DNA of 47,057 nt from Pelargonium nanum (lineage: Eukaryota; Streptophyta; Magnoliopsida; Geraniales; Geraniaceae). Of this stretch, positions 24,246 to 34,017 are shown piece after piece. A program made the position numbers and the translations under genes. How positions within the stretch are numbered: the first letter of the stretch is position 1; each line of letters opens with the position of its first letter. Where the stretch lies: NCBI GenBank assembly GCA_036897485.1, contig JAYMTF010000183.1, positions 1 to 47,057 on the forward strand, in the 5' to 3' direction. Under the pieces are notes generated by a model. It saw nothing but the letters and a program-made list of their open reading frames with translations. It did not search any database and was not told the DNA's origin.

Positions 24246-25379
24246 TGATTTCGCTCTCTGATGACCGTCTGATTCTCTACTAATTTTAACATTATCATCT
24301 TCGGTTTTTGATCAACGTCGGTATCAACCTTTGATTCTGATGCAGATGCGTTGCTTTGGATTTTTCCTCTCTACTCTAAATTTTGCTTCAATTTCAATAA
24401 TTTTTGTTTTTTATAAAAAGGAAAAAAGAAAAAAATTGAGAATAGTTCAACTTGATCCAAAAACTATCCATTTTGTACTCAATTTGTTGTGTTTCAATTT
24501 GTTTTCAGAATTATCTACGTAGTTTCGATTTGGTCGTAAACAATACAATTTTGTTTTAAAATGAATTAACAGATAGTGATTGAAGCTGTTAAACTCACTC
24601 TAACAAGTTTATCGCCTATGACGCACAGGAAAAGCATAATGTTGCTCTGTTGGGTCGAAAAATAAAACTGACATGTGACGTTGCGCTCTTTCTCGTGCAC
24701 TGCATATGACGAGATATTCACATTTAGTTGTTGAGTTATCAATACGTGGTAGCCACGCAAGAAGAAAAAGGTTCATGAAACGTTATGTCTGTTCAATTTA
24801 ACAGTTCTGGTACACATTGCTCGAATTTTGAAACAAAAATGTAATGTTTGTGACCAGATTCGATGTAGATAGTTGAAGATTAAACTTGAAAACATACAAC
24901 GTACGTGATATCAATTCAAACTAAAATGAATCAATATTTGAAAATTTAAATTGGAACATCATCTTATTTTACATGTAGAATTTTAATATGTGCAATTTTG
25001 ATTTTACTTATTCTTACACACGATTCACTGTAGCGTTGTGCATGTTAAGTTTATTGAACTTGAACGTAGTTCACACGACTTTAGAGTTGAAACAAACACA
25101 TTCGAATCTATACTCTTTTATCATATACCGTGTTCCATGTCGGCACAAGATAGATAAGTGTCGCGAAAGAATTTACAACAATGGAGACTTGTATCCTCCA
25201 TTGATAAGAACTAGTTGTTGTGCATGCACATGAAAGGATTGTCACATTCAATGAGAGCATCAACAACACTGCAAAAGAGGGGACCAAAAACCCATTTGAT
25301 TTTTGTAGCCATTTTTATCACTTCCAACCCTCCAAATGTGGAGTCATTTTCTAAAAAAATAATAGAAGAGCAAGTACAA

Positions 25380-25381
25380 TA

Positions 25382-25421
<40 letters not shown>

Positions 25422-25440
25422 GAATGTATGTATATATATA
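25380..25440. repeat. TA microsatellite
   Basis: Imperfect (TA)n with a few C and G interruptions over about 60 bp. Confidence 0.9.
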
Positions 25441-25564
25441 GCTGGGCTGGCTAGCTGTTGGTGGTTGTGATGCCGACCCACACGTGCGTGCCACACCCTG
25501 GCCCACACCATCATCATCCATCTCAAATCTATACCCCTCCACTTATTTTATTTTAGTGGCATCG

Positions 25565-25714
25565 TTTCAGATTAGAGATCGTATCACGAGTCAACTTACG
25601 TTCATCAACTAGATCGGTAGCTCTTTCAATGAGCTAGGTTTCCGATTAAAGATCGCAACACGAGTCAACTTACGTTCACCAACTAGATCGGTACCTCTTT
25701 CAATGAGCTCGATC
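25565..25714. repeat. Tandem duplication of about 75 bp
   Basis: Two adjacent copies share CACGAGTCAACTTACGTTCA and CAACTAGATCGGTA, then CTCTTTCAATGAGCT. A second, weaker pair follows (CTCGAGGATTTTGCAC near 25740 and CTCGAGGATTTTACGC near 25813), so duplication here may have been repeated. Confidence 0.75.
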
Positions 25715-26004
25715 GGTCAATAGCTCTTTGCTCAAAATCTCGAGGATTTTGCACATACAAAGTGTAGTTTACGCACATTAGCTTGATCTTTAGCTATTTT
25801 CTCAAATTCTCGAGGATTTTACGCGTCCAACCTGAAAGATTTGTAAGAAGAAGAAAAACTACCTACTCAGAATGTTATATGTCAAACCCGCTTGCAAAAC
25901 AGTAAAATAAGGCAAAACTTATACCACTAATGTATATTAGTGCGTTACCGGAACATTAAGTCACATGTACCAAATCTAGCACGGTCGAAGATAAATGACT
26001 ATTG

Positions 26005-26235
26005 TAGGGCTTGTAATTTCGATCAGACTTTCGGGTTTAGATTGAAAAGACCTCATCCAACTTGATCTGCATGAGTTGCATGTTGCAAGTTTGCTATGGG
26101 AGAGACACAAGTTGAGTATAGGCTTCCACCCAATTCATCTTTACGAGACATCCCCGATCGGCCTATTTGAGGTCACCTATGCCCGCAAAAACTCTGGTCA
26201 AGTTTTGGGTGCTTGCAAATTCGGACCCAAAAAAA
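26005..26235. mobile_element. hAT-like nonautonomous element
   Basis: GTAGGGCTTGTAATTTCGATC at the left and TTGCAAATTCGGACCC at the right resemble the termini of the TAGAGTTGTCAATTCGGG family. The interior carries TTGAAAAGACCTCATCCAAC, shared with the copies at 465, 40446 and 41200. Confidence 0.45.
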
Positions 26236-26699
26236 TGTAACACTCAAATTATTCTAACTGATTTATCTTAAGGATATTACTGATGATTTATACATAGTGA
26301 GAATCTCGTGTATTGAACCGACGTCTTGGCTTTTACTTAGGATGAGAACATGTGGATAGGGTCATCCAAAATTTGTGTCTGGCTGGCTTTAGCTGGCCAT
26401 AGAAACCATTTGAAATGCCCTCAATAGTGGTCAACTAGATATTCTCTTCACAGAGGAAGAGACCCAGAAATGTTGGAATTCAATGGGAATGGGTTGAAAG
26501 CTACAAGAATAAGACATGACATGACAGTAGATGATGGTTGACTTTTGTTGGCAAAGAGATAAGGGTTTGGACTTTGGAGATTAAATAAGTATTGGAATTG
26601 GATTTGAGCACTCATACTATGTACCTAAGGCTAATATGGTCATAATGAAAGTGGGGTGGCCCAGTGCATGAGACTCCTATCATCAGAACAAATTCCTGA

Positions 26700-27015
26700 C
26701 TTGTACGGCTAGAGCGGGCAAGTAGCGTGTTTAAGAACGCACGACATGCACACTTGAGGGTATAAGTGTAAATTAACCCTAACAGTGTATCAAATGTGTC
26801 GGGTCGTGTCGTGTTGGTTCTATCGTGCAAATTGTGTAGGGTCGTTTTTGTGTCATTGTGTCATGTCAACTCAGCCAATTTGGTTACCGTGTTTGTGTTT
26901 TGTGTTCAAACTGTGTCGTGTTTGTGTTAATTTAGTTGCCGTGATTAGTATTCATGTTGAGCAGCACACGGTCAACCTTCAGCACGACACGCACCCTCTA
27001 ATCGTCAGCTCTTAA
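26700..27015. mobile_element. hAT-like element, CGTGTCGTGTT family
   Basis: Words such as GTGTCGGGTCGTGTCGTGTT, GTGTCATGTCAACTC and CAGCACGACACG define a second repeat family. It is also seen at about 16375-16570, 44765-45310 and 46690-46815. It resembles a common plant hAT-type nonautonomous family. Ends and target duplication are not resolved. Confidence 0.4.
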
Positions 27016-27946
27016 ATCCATGACCTCAAAGTCACGCGTCAACAACCTTACCGTTGCGTCCTCGTAGAGTTAAGGGATGGGCCAACGGACCGGGCTTGGG
27101 CCTAAAGACGCAACTTTACATATCAAGCACCTTTTTCTCATTTTGCAAACTAAAAAGGCCACAGGTTGAATCGGGCCAATCCACAAGTTGTTGGCCCATT
27201 TGTCAGCTCTACGTCCCCCATCTTTGCTAATAGTGTCAAAATGCAGAACTATATGCATAGCATGAGGCTCTAAATATGATGCACAACTTACCTCTGAAAA
27301 TGGCTTCCGCGTTCCTTGCATTCCTCGTTTGCTTCAGAGTTTATTGGCGTACACCTACAAAAAAACCAGTACAAAAGCATGGAATCACTCAAGAAATTGC
27401 TTGTGCTTCATGCATACTATCGTTTTAAAAACCTACAATGTTTCCCGTTACAGCAAGCAAGATGGTTCAAGTACACAGATTTGTAACATCAATGTTGAAT
27501 ATACTAACCTCTTTCGTTGGCCCCGATTAGCAGTTCACAAAGTGCAACATCCATGGCAAGTTGAGCAGCAAAAAAGATGCGTCTATATGAGAGGGAGAGA
27601 GATTACCGACAAGATTATTGTATCTTACAACAGAGATCAAAGCTTCAAGGTTAGGATTCAAAATTTCAAATCACGGTTTCTTTAGTCCCATAAACTTATC
27701 TTCTATTCTATAAATCAAAGTTTCAGCGAAAAATGTTCTAAATCCAAATAGTATTTGTGTTTAGCAAAGCAAAACCTGTAAGAAATTATTCACCAATACT
27801 ATATTTTGCAGACATAAATGGAAAACTTGAAGTAGAGAGAGTACGGGTATTATGATCATCAACATGATCCAGCCATATCTTTGTGACAACCGAGCTGAAC
27901 GCCAGAATCATATTCAATATACAGATTCCAAGGAGAAAGAAAGTAA

Positions 27947-28118
27947 TGTAGCGTTTGGATTTAAAAAGTTGGAATCAAAATAGGAATAGGATTAAGATTC
28001 TCATTCTAGAGCCATTCTCATGACAAAATACCATAATCCAAACATAATAATGAGAATCTATTCTCATACCGATTCTTGATTCCCATTACAGAGCAAAAGT
28101 TCTAAATCGAATGCTACC
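27947..28118. mobile_element. Tourist-like MITE with TAA target duplication
   Basis: TGTAGCGTTTGGATTT at the left pairs with AATGCTACC at the right. TAA flanks both ends (27944-27946 and 28119-28121), the usual PIF/Harbinger target size and sequence. Length 172 bp. Confidence 0.7.
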
Positions 28119-28138
28119 TAAGTTCTGCATGCTTTTGT

Positions 28139-28235
28139 GTTACAACACATGTCCATTGATATATAAAAAAGAACTGTACAACACGGACTTGCTTGTCCTA
28201 AATTTTTCTCAAAAAGGAAACCAAGACACTCGTTA
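28139..28235. mobile_element. Stowaway-family fragment
   Basis: TTACAACACATGTCCATTGA and TTTTTCTCAAAAAGGAAA correspond to the right half of the Stowaway-like copy at 42141-42350. Termini are absent. Confidence 0.45.
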
Positions 28236-28489
28236 TGATATGGAGAATTATCTATATTGTAATGTAAACATGTTAAGTCGTAGTAGATGTGGAAGAGACC
28301 TGACATATTGAATGTCAATGATGCAGAATCTTTGGCAATAAAGTGCACCTCGAGTAACAAGTTGTGTTGTTGCACGGAGGCCACCTCTTGGTGCACCAGC
28401 ACAAATCTTACCCATGAGCCACCTCCGACGAACAAGTCAGTTGACTGAAGGGGTAAAGAGAAGAGAGAAAGTAAAAGAGTAAGTAAGAG

Positions 28490-28735
28490 AGAGTGAAAAC
28501 GTTACCCTCTTATATATGGACACACACAGGAATATTTATAGTTGAGGTATGCGAGTAGGCGTGTGGCCCTAGGTGGGACCTATTGTACCTTGCTCGGAGA
28601 TTGTCAGACTAATTCTGGTCGGAGGTTATTATCTAGCCAGGCGGGCACCGCTCGGCCTGATCATATCAAGTGGCCATAGGGCTTGTCCACTCAACTTTTC
28701 CACCCCCGTGTTGTAGAGATAGGGGAGAAAGGGAA
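28490..28735. other. GC-richer patch, possibly transposon-derived
   Basis: This stretch stands out from its AT-rich surroundings, with words such as AGCCAGGCGGGCACCGCTCGG. It is preceded by CGTTACCCTCTTATATATGG, which resembles the promoter part of some plant LTRs. No LTR pair, primer site or coding domain is visible, so the class is open. Confidence 0.2.
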
Positions 28736-29955
28736 CATCATCTGCAACTTCATGGATCATCTGCTCGAACAAGGGTCTGTACGTCCAGAACATTCGATCT
28801 TGGAGGATGAAGATTAAGATGTAATTTATTCTCTAAGCTTTCAATATGGAGGTGAGAATATGTAGTGAACTTCTCAGCAAAATATATTTCAATGTGATAC
28901 CAGAAGATCCTCCGAAAATGAGGGTCATCTACCAGCTAATAATTGAGTTTGAAACGACATTTGAACAGTGTAATGAAAGGCACGCCTTTCTTGCGCCATG
29001 GGAGTATGGGATGCGCGAAAATGACGCGCCATATTCAAAATGAACCATACTCTATCATTGTCATCCCGAGATTTGTCCCTCCAAAGTTAACATTCTATCA
29101 AAGAGTGCAATCTGTGTGAACATGAAAACACAGTGGCGCCGCTGACTAACAGATTAAAGTTTATAGATGAAAGATTGCATTGAAAGGTTGATCAACTTCA
29201 ACAAAAAGACGAAAAAAGAAATAGTGTAAATGACAACAAGAGGATCGTGCTTGAAGTATAAACTCTTGATACTTCTTACCGTGACACCCCACTTCCTCTT
29301 CCTTAAGTGCAATGTGCATCGAAGATGAAGAACTGACATCCCTAGTTCCTTATGTTCCTTAAAAGGGCATAAATTGTAAACGGCATACAAAAAAGACAAC
29401 TTCACAAAGTGTGCAAAGACTAAACAATAATGCAGAACTGACCTGAATATCCACAACATTAACTCGATACCAAACTGAACGTACAGTGCCTACCCGGACC
29501 AAGATACAGCATTTAAGGTTTAGCTAAGCATATCATAGCATCTCTTATGAAACACATCAAAGAGAAACGAAGCCCATCTTGAGACCTCGCTATATTGACT
29601 CTGTGGTATGTACCTTTTGCAATAAAACTAGACTCAAGTGCAGGGTTACATAATATCAGAAGAGGGTGATGAAAATATAAACAATCACCTGCATAACGCA
29701 TAAAGTTCAATGGTCAGAGGCCAACCCCTTCAAACAGTAAAATCGAATAACCAATTGCTTTCTTGAGGATGATATACAAGCTCTTAGGAGCAGAGATGCA
29801 AGCGAAACTATGTCTGTTTGAAAACCACTTCGTGCATAATGCGTAAAGAACACACAACACATTAACAATCGGCGACAAAGATTGATTATATCCAAAGCTA
29901 ATTACCTAATGCAACATTATCCAAAAGCCACTTCTCGGTACTGACTATGAATTAA

Positions 29956-30104
29956 GGTGACGTTTGGATTAAAAAATTAGAATCACAATGGGAATCAAGT
30001 ATAGATATTCCTATTCCAAAAGCATTTTCATGACCACAAAATTCTAATCCAAACAGATTCTCATTCTTGATTCCATTCCTAAACATTATTATCCAAACAC
30101 TACT
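29956..30104. mobile_element. Tourist-like MITE with TAA target duplication
   Basis: GGTGACGTTTGGATTA at the left and ATCCAAACACTACT at the right are inverted. TAA is present on both sides (29953-29955 and 30105-30107). Length 149 bp. Confidence 0.75.
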
Positions 30105-30392
30105 TAACTTCTATTGGAATATGGATAAACTTTTAACTTCGAAACAAAATTACGAAATCGAAAACGACTATGTAAAGTAGAAATCTGAATCACTAAACAA
30201 ATAGTAAGTATAATCTCTTCTTCAATCAAACACGAAAATCTTCAACCGTGAAAAGGAAAATGAATAAAACATTAAACCCCAAGTTTAAGTTGCACTAAAG
30301 AAAAACTAGTAATGGTCAAACACTAGATTTTCAAGAGAAAGCAACACATACTAGAGACTGATCTTTATCAAAAGTGCACGAAATCCTCCACA

Positions 30393-30890
30393 AAACTCAC
30401 ATTCAGAAAGTGGTTATAACCTATAAGCACAGCCCAGAGAACAGATTATCCAACAACAGTTAAAATCCACACACTCAGAAGCAAAATGCAGATTCACAAA
30501 CTGCAATTCACCAAAACTCACAAAATGCAAAACCCACATAGGAAAACAGGTTATAATCAAGACCCACACGACAAAACGCCCAACAAATATCATAAAAATC
30601 AGAACTTTAAACCCAAAAAAATAATTCAAAAACTGAAAACAACCAAATCCAATACAGTATTTTGATTTTCCTACATAAATTTGCAAAACCCACACTGGAA
30701 AACAGGTTCTAATCAAGACCCACAAGACAAAACCCCCAACACACGTCATATAAATCATAACTTTACCCAAAACAAAATACACTGCAAAAATTGCAAAACC
30801 CACACTCAGAAATTGGTCACAATGAAGACCCAGAAGATAAAAAACGCCCATCATATGCTAAAAATTAGAACTTTGGAACAAGACTGAGCT
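30393..30890. repeat. Imperfect tandem repeats, three to four units
   Basis: Units start near 30528, 30685 and 30796, with a weaker one near 30393. Each begins with CAAAACCCACA, then GGTT.TAATCAAGACCCACA, then CATAAAAATCAGAACTTT-like sequence. Unit length falls from about 157 to 111 to 95 bp. The 146-codon minus-strand open frame across them is the by-product of a T/G-rich repeat, not a recognisable membrane protein. Confidence 0.7.
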
Positions 30891-30960
30891 CAAGTTCACA
30901 CCTGTAAATCCCCAAACTGAGACCGATCAAATTTTGTCTCCAAAAGAACAAGACAACGTT

Positions 30961-32800
30961 AATCAGACCAGATATTAGTATTACATGCTTCAAATGATGT
31001 TTATTATGCTATGAATATGATTCTCAGTCCATCTCTCTCAGATTTCTATCGCTTTCCTGGAAAATTTCTATTCCTCTGCATGCTTACTCGTACGCTACAT
31101 GACAAAATACATGTATTCGCAGGTGGGTAGAAGAGAACAGAAGAATATACGTATCCGATGCATTACTCTCTCTTTTTGTGTGACTAAATTATACTTGGTC
31201 CATTGTAATTCAACTTAGGTTATAAATAAAATAATGAATGTATCTCGTTACATAGTTAATGATGATGGTAATATGACGTTACGTGATTGGTTGGAGACGA
31301 TGTGACGGTGAGTCGTGATAATGTCATGTTTATGTCATGATGGGCGGTGATGTCACGCTGAGATAGCAATGAGATCTTCATGGTTTAGTTCAATGGCAGA
31401 ATTTGAAAGTGGAGTATGTGTGGTTACAAATAAGATGTACCTTACACATGAGATTCATCACATGCTTACCAACCATACATGAAACCAAGTGTTTTTTTAC
31501 CTCGTTGAGAATATATCAATTAAGTACAGGCGTGACTTTCCTATATCGTTTCTCGACTAATCCAACAAAATGACTTTGAATGCTTCGAGGAAGTTTCCGC
31601 GCGAGCTGGAGTTCAAAAAGTGTTAGAGCAAACATGTTCCTTTGGTTGGAGGTTATGTCATGGCGAGTCGTGACCTTCAAACAAAGGTTGAAACTCGATA
31701 GACATGGCCTTTTTCATTGGTTGATTGATTTATGAACCTTTATACAACATCAATCATAATACTCAATATAATATTGTTAAATAATAAGTACTTTTTTTTG
31801 TTCCATTAAATATGTTCACGTACGGGTAATTTAAATGATGAGGTAAAACACACTTAAATTCTCACACAAACATATAACTTTTTTCTTGAACTAAGGAAAT
31901 CTAATGTCATGGTAACAATATTTCATATTTTTCGACAACATAATAAATATTGATATGATTTATCCGATGAAGTTGATGTCAACGGAGTCATATTACAAAT
32001 GAACGTGAAATTAGGATATTACTAAATTTAGACAATCTAATTATATTTTAGTCTATCTTATCTGATACGTAGGAACAAATCTCGTGTACTAATGGATAAC
32101 AACAATTGTTACAAAGATTATTTGTCGATCTTTCTCTTGACTAAGTCACCTAAATATGTGCTAACTATAAATCATCAAAAACCAATTATACTTGCTTAGG
32201 ACAAGAATATTTCACTCTCTTTGACCTCTTAAAACCATTGATCTCCCCGAATCATCCTACTCTCCACATAGTTCATATGGAGTTACGTGTCGTAACATTG
32301 CCAGCGTGTTGTCCAACTAGTTTAAAAAAACTCCACCACGTCAATATTATATACGTAATTATATTTTATCAAGTGTACATTGTATAGTAAAGAGAACACC
32401 TTGCATTGAAAGTTCACATATTATAGTTCTGTATAGTTAAGTGATAATTTGATTGAATTATCTCGTTAAATATACAATATGTCTTGTTAACATAAAATTA
32501 TTTAACATAGCGTCTTATATACTATATAAATTGATAATTAGTTCATTCATTAGAACACTTGTCGTTGATGGTTTTTAAAGGATGTGTAACAAACGACCTA
32601 ACATAACCTATTACAATTAATCGAACCAAAAATAATAATAATGACAATTGTGTACATGTCATTCCATTTAAAGTCATAAGTCATGCAAACCAAATGAATC
32701 ACGCGACTGGTCTAGTATTTATTATTATTTTATTGTTTGGATAAAACGTGATATTGATTTTTATTATTATTATTATAAAGATTTTTAGCAATTTTTCATA
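30961..32800. other. AT-rich intergenic DNA
   Basis: I see no gene, clear transposon end or RNA gene in this 1.8 kb. TGACGTTACGTGA-type words near 31280 could bind bZIP factors, but they are isolated. A SINE-tail-like word (AATCTCGTGTACTAATGG) lies near 32075. Confidence 0.35.
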
Positions 32801-32809
32801 CTGCTGAGC

Positions 32810-33412
32810 TGGATCCACGTGTCATCCCAAATGACACATCATCACGCCAGCATGTCATCCAGCTGGCTAAGCAAAAAGATCCACGTGTCAGCACCTTATC
32901 CACTTCTCCAAATTACCCAATTAAGTACAGGATAAGATGTACACGTGTGCTCAATTTAGTACTAAATCCAGAGTTTACACACACAAACAACACAATCTCT
33001 CCACCTAAATCGGGAAAGCCCAGTTCCACGTAATCAACCACCACCCACACTCTCCCAACCCCTCCGTGCACCCCACGCGCTCCACAACCGGTCCGTGCCG
33101 CAAAAGCTCCGCCTCCGCGCGTGTAAAACATAGAACCAGAACTGGTCCGTACAAGAAACAACACTGGATCGTCGAACAGACGATCTGTGACGGATTTTTC
33201 GCTGAAGATAGGCACAGAACAACATGTGGCTACGAGACCAACACAAGATTGTTGGCCACTCTGATCTCGACACGTGTCCATCTGGGTCCACGTCAGCGCG
33301 GGTCCGATCCGACGTGGCGTCATCGGGGTCGTGGTTTAAAAGTGGATTCTAATTTTATCCACTTGGGTCCATTCACATCTCTATAAGCTTTTTGTTGGTT
33401 TCGTTGCTGTTC
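32810..33412 (+). promoter_or_regulatory. G-box-rich promoter of the ELF3-like gene
   Basis: Four perfect CACGTG G-boxes lie at 32816-32821, 32882-32887, 32942-32947 and 33271-33276. Further ACGTC/ACGTGG half-sites lie at about 33290-33320. A TATAAG box is at 33382-33387, so transcription should start near 33412, about 600 nt before the ATG. G-boxes are bound by HY5-, PIF- and ABF-type factors. Light or stress control is inference. Confidence 0.6.
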
Positions 33413-33587
33413 TTCTTCTTTTTCTGTTGATGAGATCCTTTTTTCTTTTGTGGAGCAGAATCTAGCTTTTTAGACCATTTTTGAGCTCAAAGTTTGGTTT
33501 TTTATTTTTTATTTTGGAGGTTGGTGATTGGTTTGTTGTTTCTGGGTAGAGCTGTGAATGTGAATAGTTAGTGCTTTCTCACAACAA

Positions 33588-33952
33588 TTTGATCTGTTTT
33601 TTGTGTCTGGGCATTGAATTTGTGAGGTGGGTTTGGTGTTGTGTTCTTGGTTTCTTGCAAAACACATGATTGTGGGATGTGCACTCTAGGTGTTTGATAG
33701 AAGTCCCCTGTGAAAACTGAAAAGATCTGTTTTTTTTTATGAAGTGGGTTGTGGCATATACTTCTAAGATGTGAATTTGATCTGTTTTTTTTTTTTTTTT
33801 GTTGTTTTTGGTTGTGGGTTTGGAGTTGGCCACTTGGTTTTTTGCAAACACATGATTGTGGGTTCATGAGTGTGTGTGCTCTCAAGGTGTTTGATGAAAG
33901 TCCCCAGTGAAAAGATCTGTTTTTCATGAAGTGGGTTGTGGCATTTAGTTTT
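33588..33952 (+). repeat. Tandemly duplicated leader segment of the ELF3-like gene
   Basis: Unit 1 (about 33588-33776) and unit 2 (about 33777-33952) share TTGATCTGTTTTTT, ACACATGATTGTGGG, AGTCCCC.GTGAAAA and GAAGTGGGTTGTGGCAT in the same order. Each unit contains an ATG opening a 12-codon frame that begins MKWVVA (33739-33774 and 33926-33961). Each also has a shorter ATGATTGTGGG frame. If this leader is exonic, it holds duplicated upstream ORFs. If it is a leader intron, the ATGs are irrelevant. Confidence 0.75.
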
Positions 33953-34017
33953 TGTGTGTGATGGGATTGAGATCTTGCTGCAAATTTTGGTGAAAATTCG
34001 AGGTTTGATTTGGGAGT

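Larger units (their letters stand above)
24246..26690. other. Intergenic DNA with local duplications
   Basis: No supported gene. It contains a TA microsatellite at about 25380-25440 and a tandem duplication of about 75 bp at 25565-25714. A hAT-like element lies at about 26005-26235 and a SINE-tail-like fragment (GAGAATCTCGTGTATTGAACC) near 26300. Confidence 0.4.
27020..30960 (-). other. Unrecognised candidate minus-strand transcription unit
   Basis: I cannot name a gene here. On the minus strand there are several splice-donor-like words: CAGAG|GTAAGTTG near 27290 and ATTCAG|GTCAGTTC near 29440. Short open stretches, each under about 150 codons, do not join into a protein I recognise. One reads as a hydrophobic helix (LGICILNMILAFSSVVTKIW, minus strand near 27870-27930). 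The T-rich repeated block at 30390-30890 resembles a plant 5' leader or leader intron. Possibilities are a lineage-specific gene, a decayed gene or a long noncoding RNA. Two Tourist-like MITEs and a Stowaway fragment are embedded. Confidence 0.25.

Noticed and set aside
28846-29043. A 65-codon plus-strand open frame starting MEVRICSELL
   Set aside because: No recognised family, no clear promoter, and flanked by stop-rich sequence. Left as part of the unexplained region.
30414-30854. A 146-codon minus-strand open frame that looks like a membrane protein
   Set aside because: It spans imperfect tandem repeats rich in T and G. The hydrophobic residues follow from composition, and the repeated peptide mirrors the DNA repeat.
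32913-33323. Open frames of more than 80 codons on both strands in the ELF3-like promoter
   Set aside because: GC-rich promoter sequence has few stop codons. The frames overlap G-boxes and resemble no protein.
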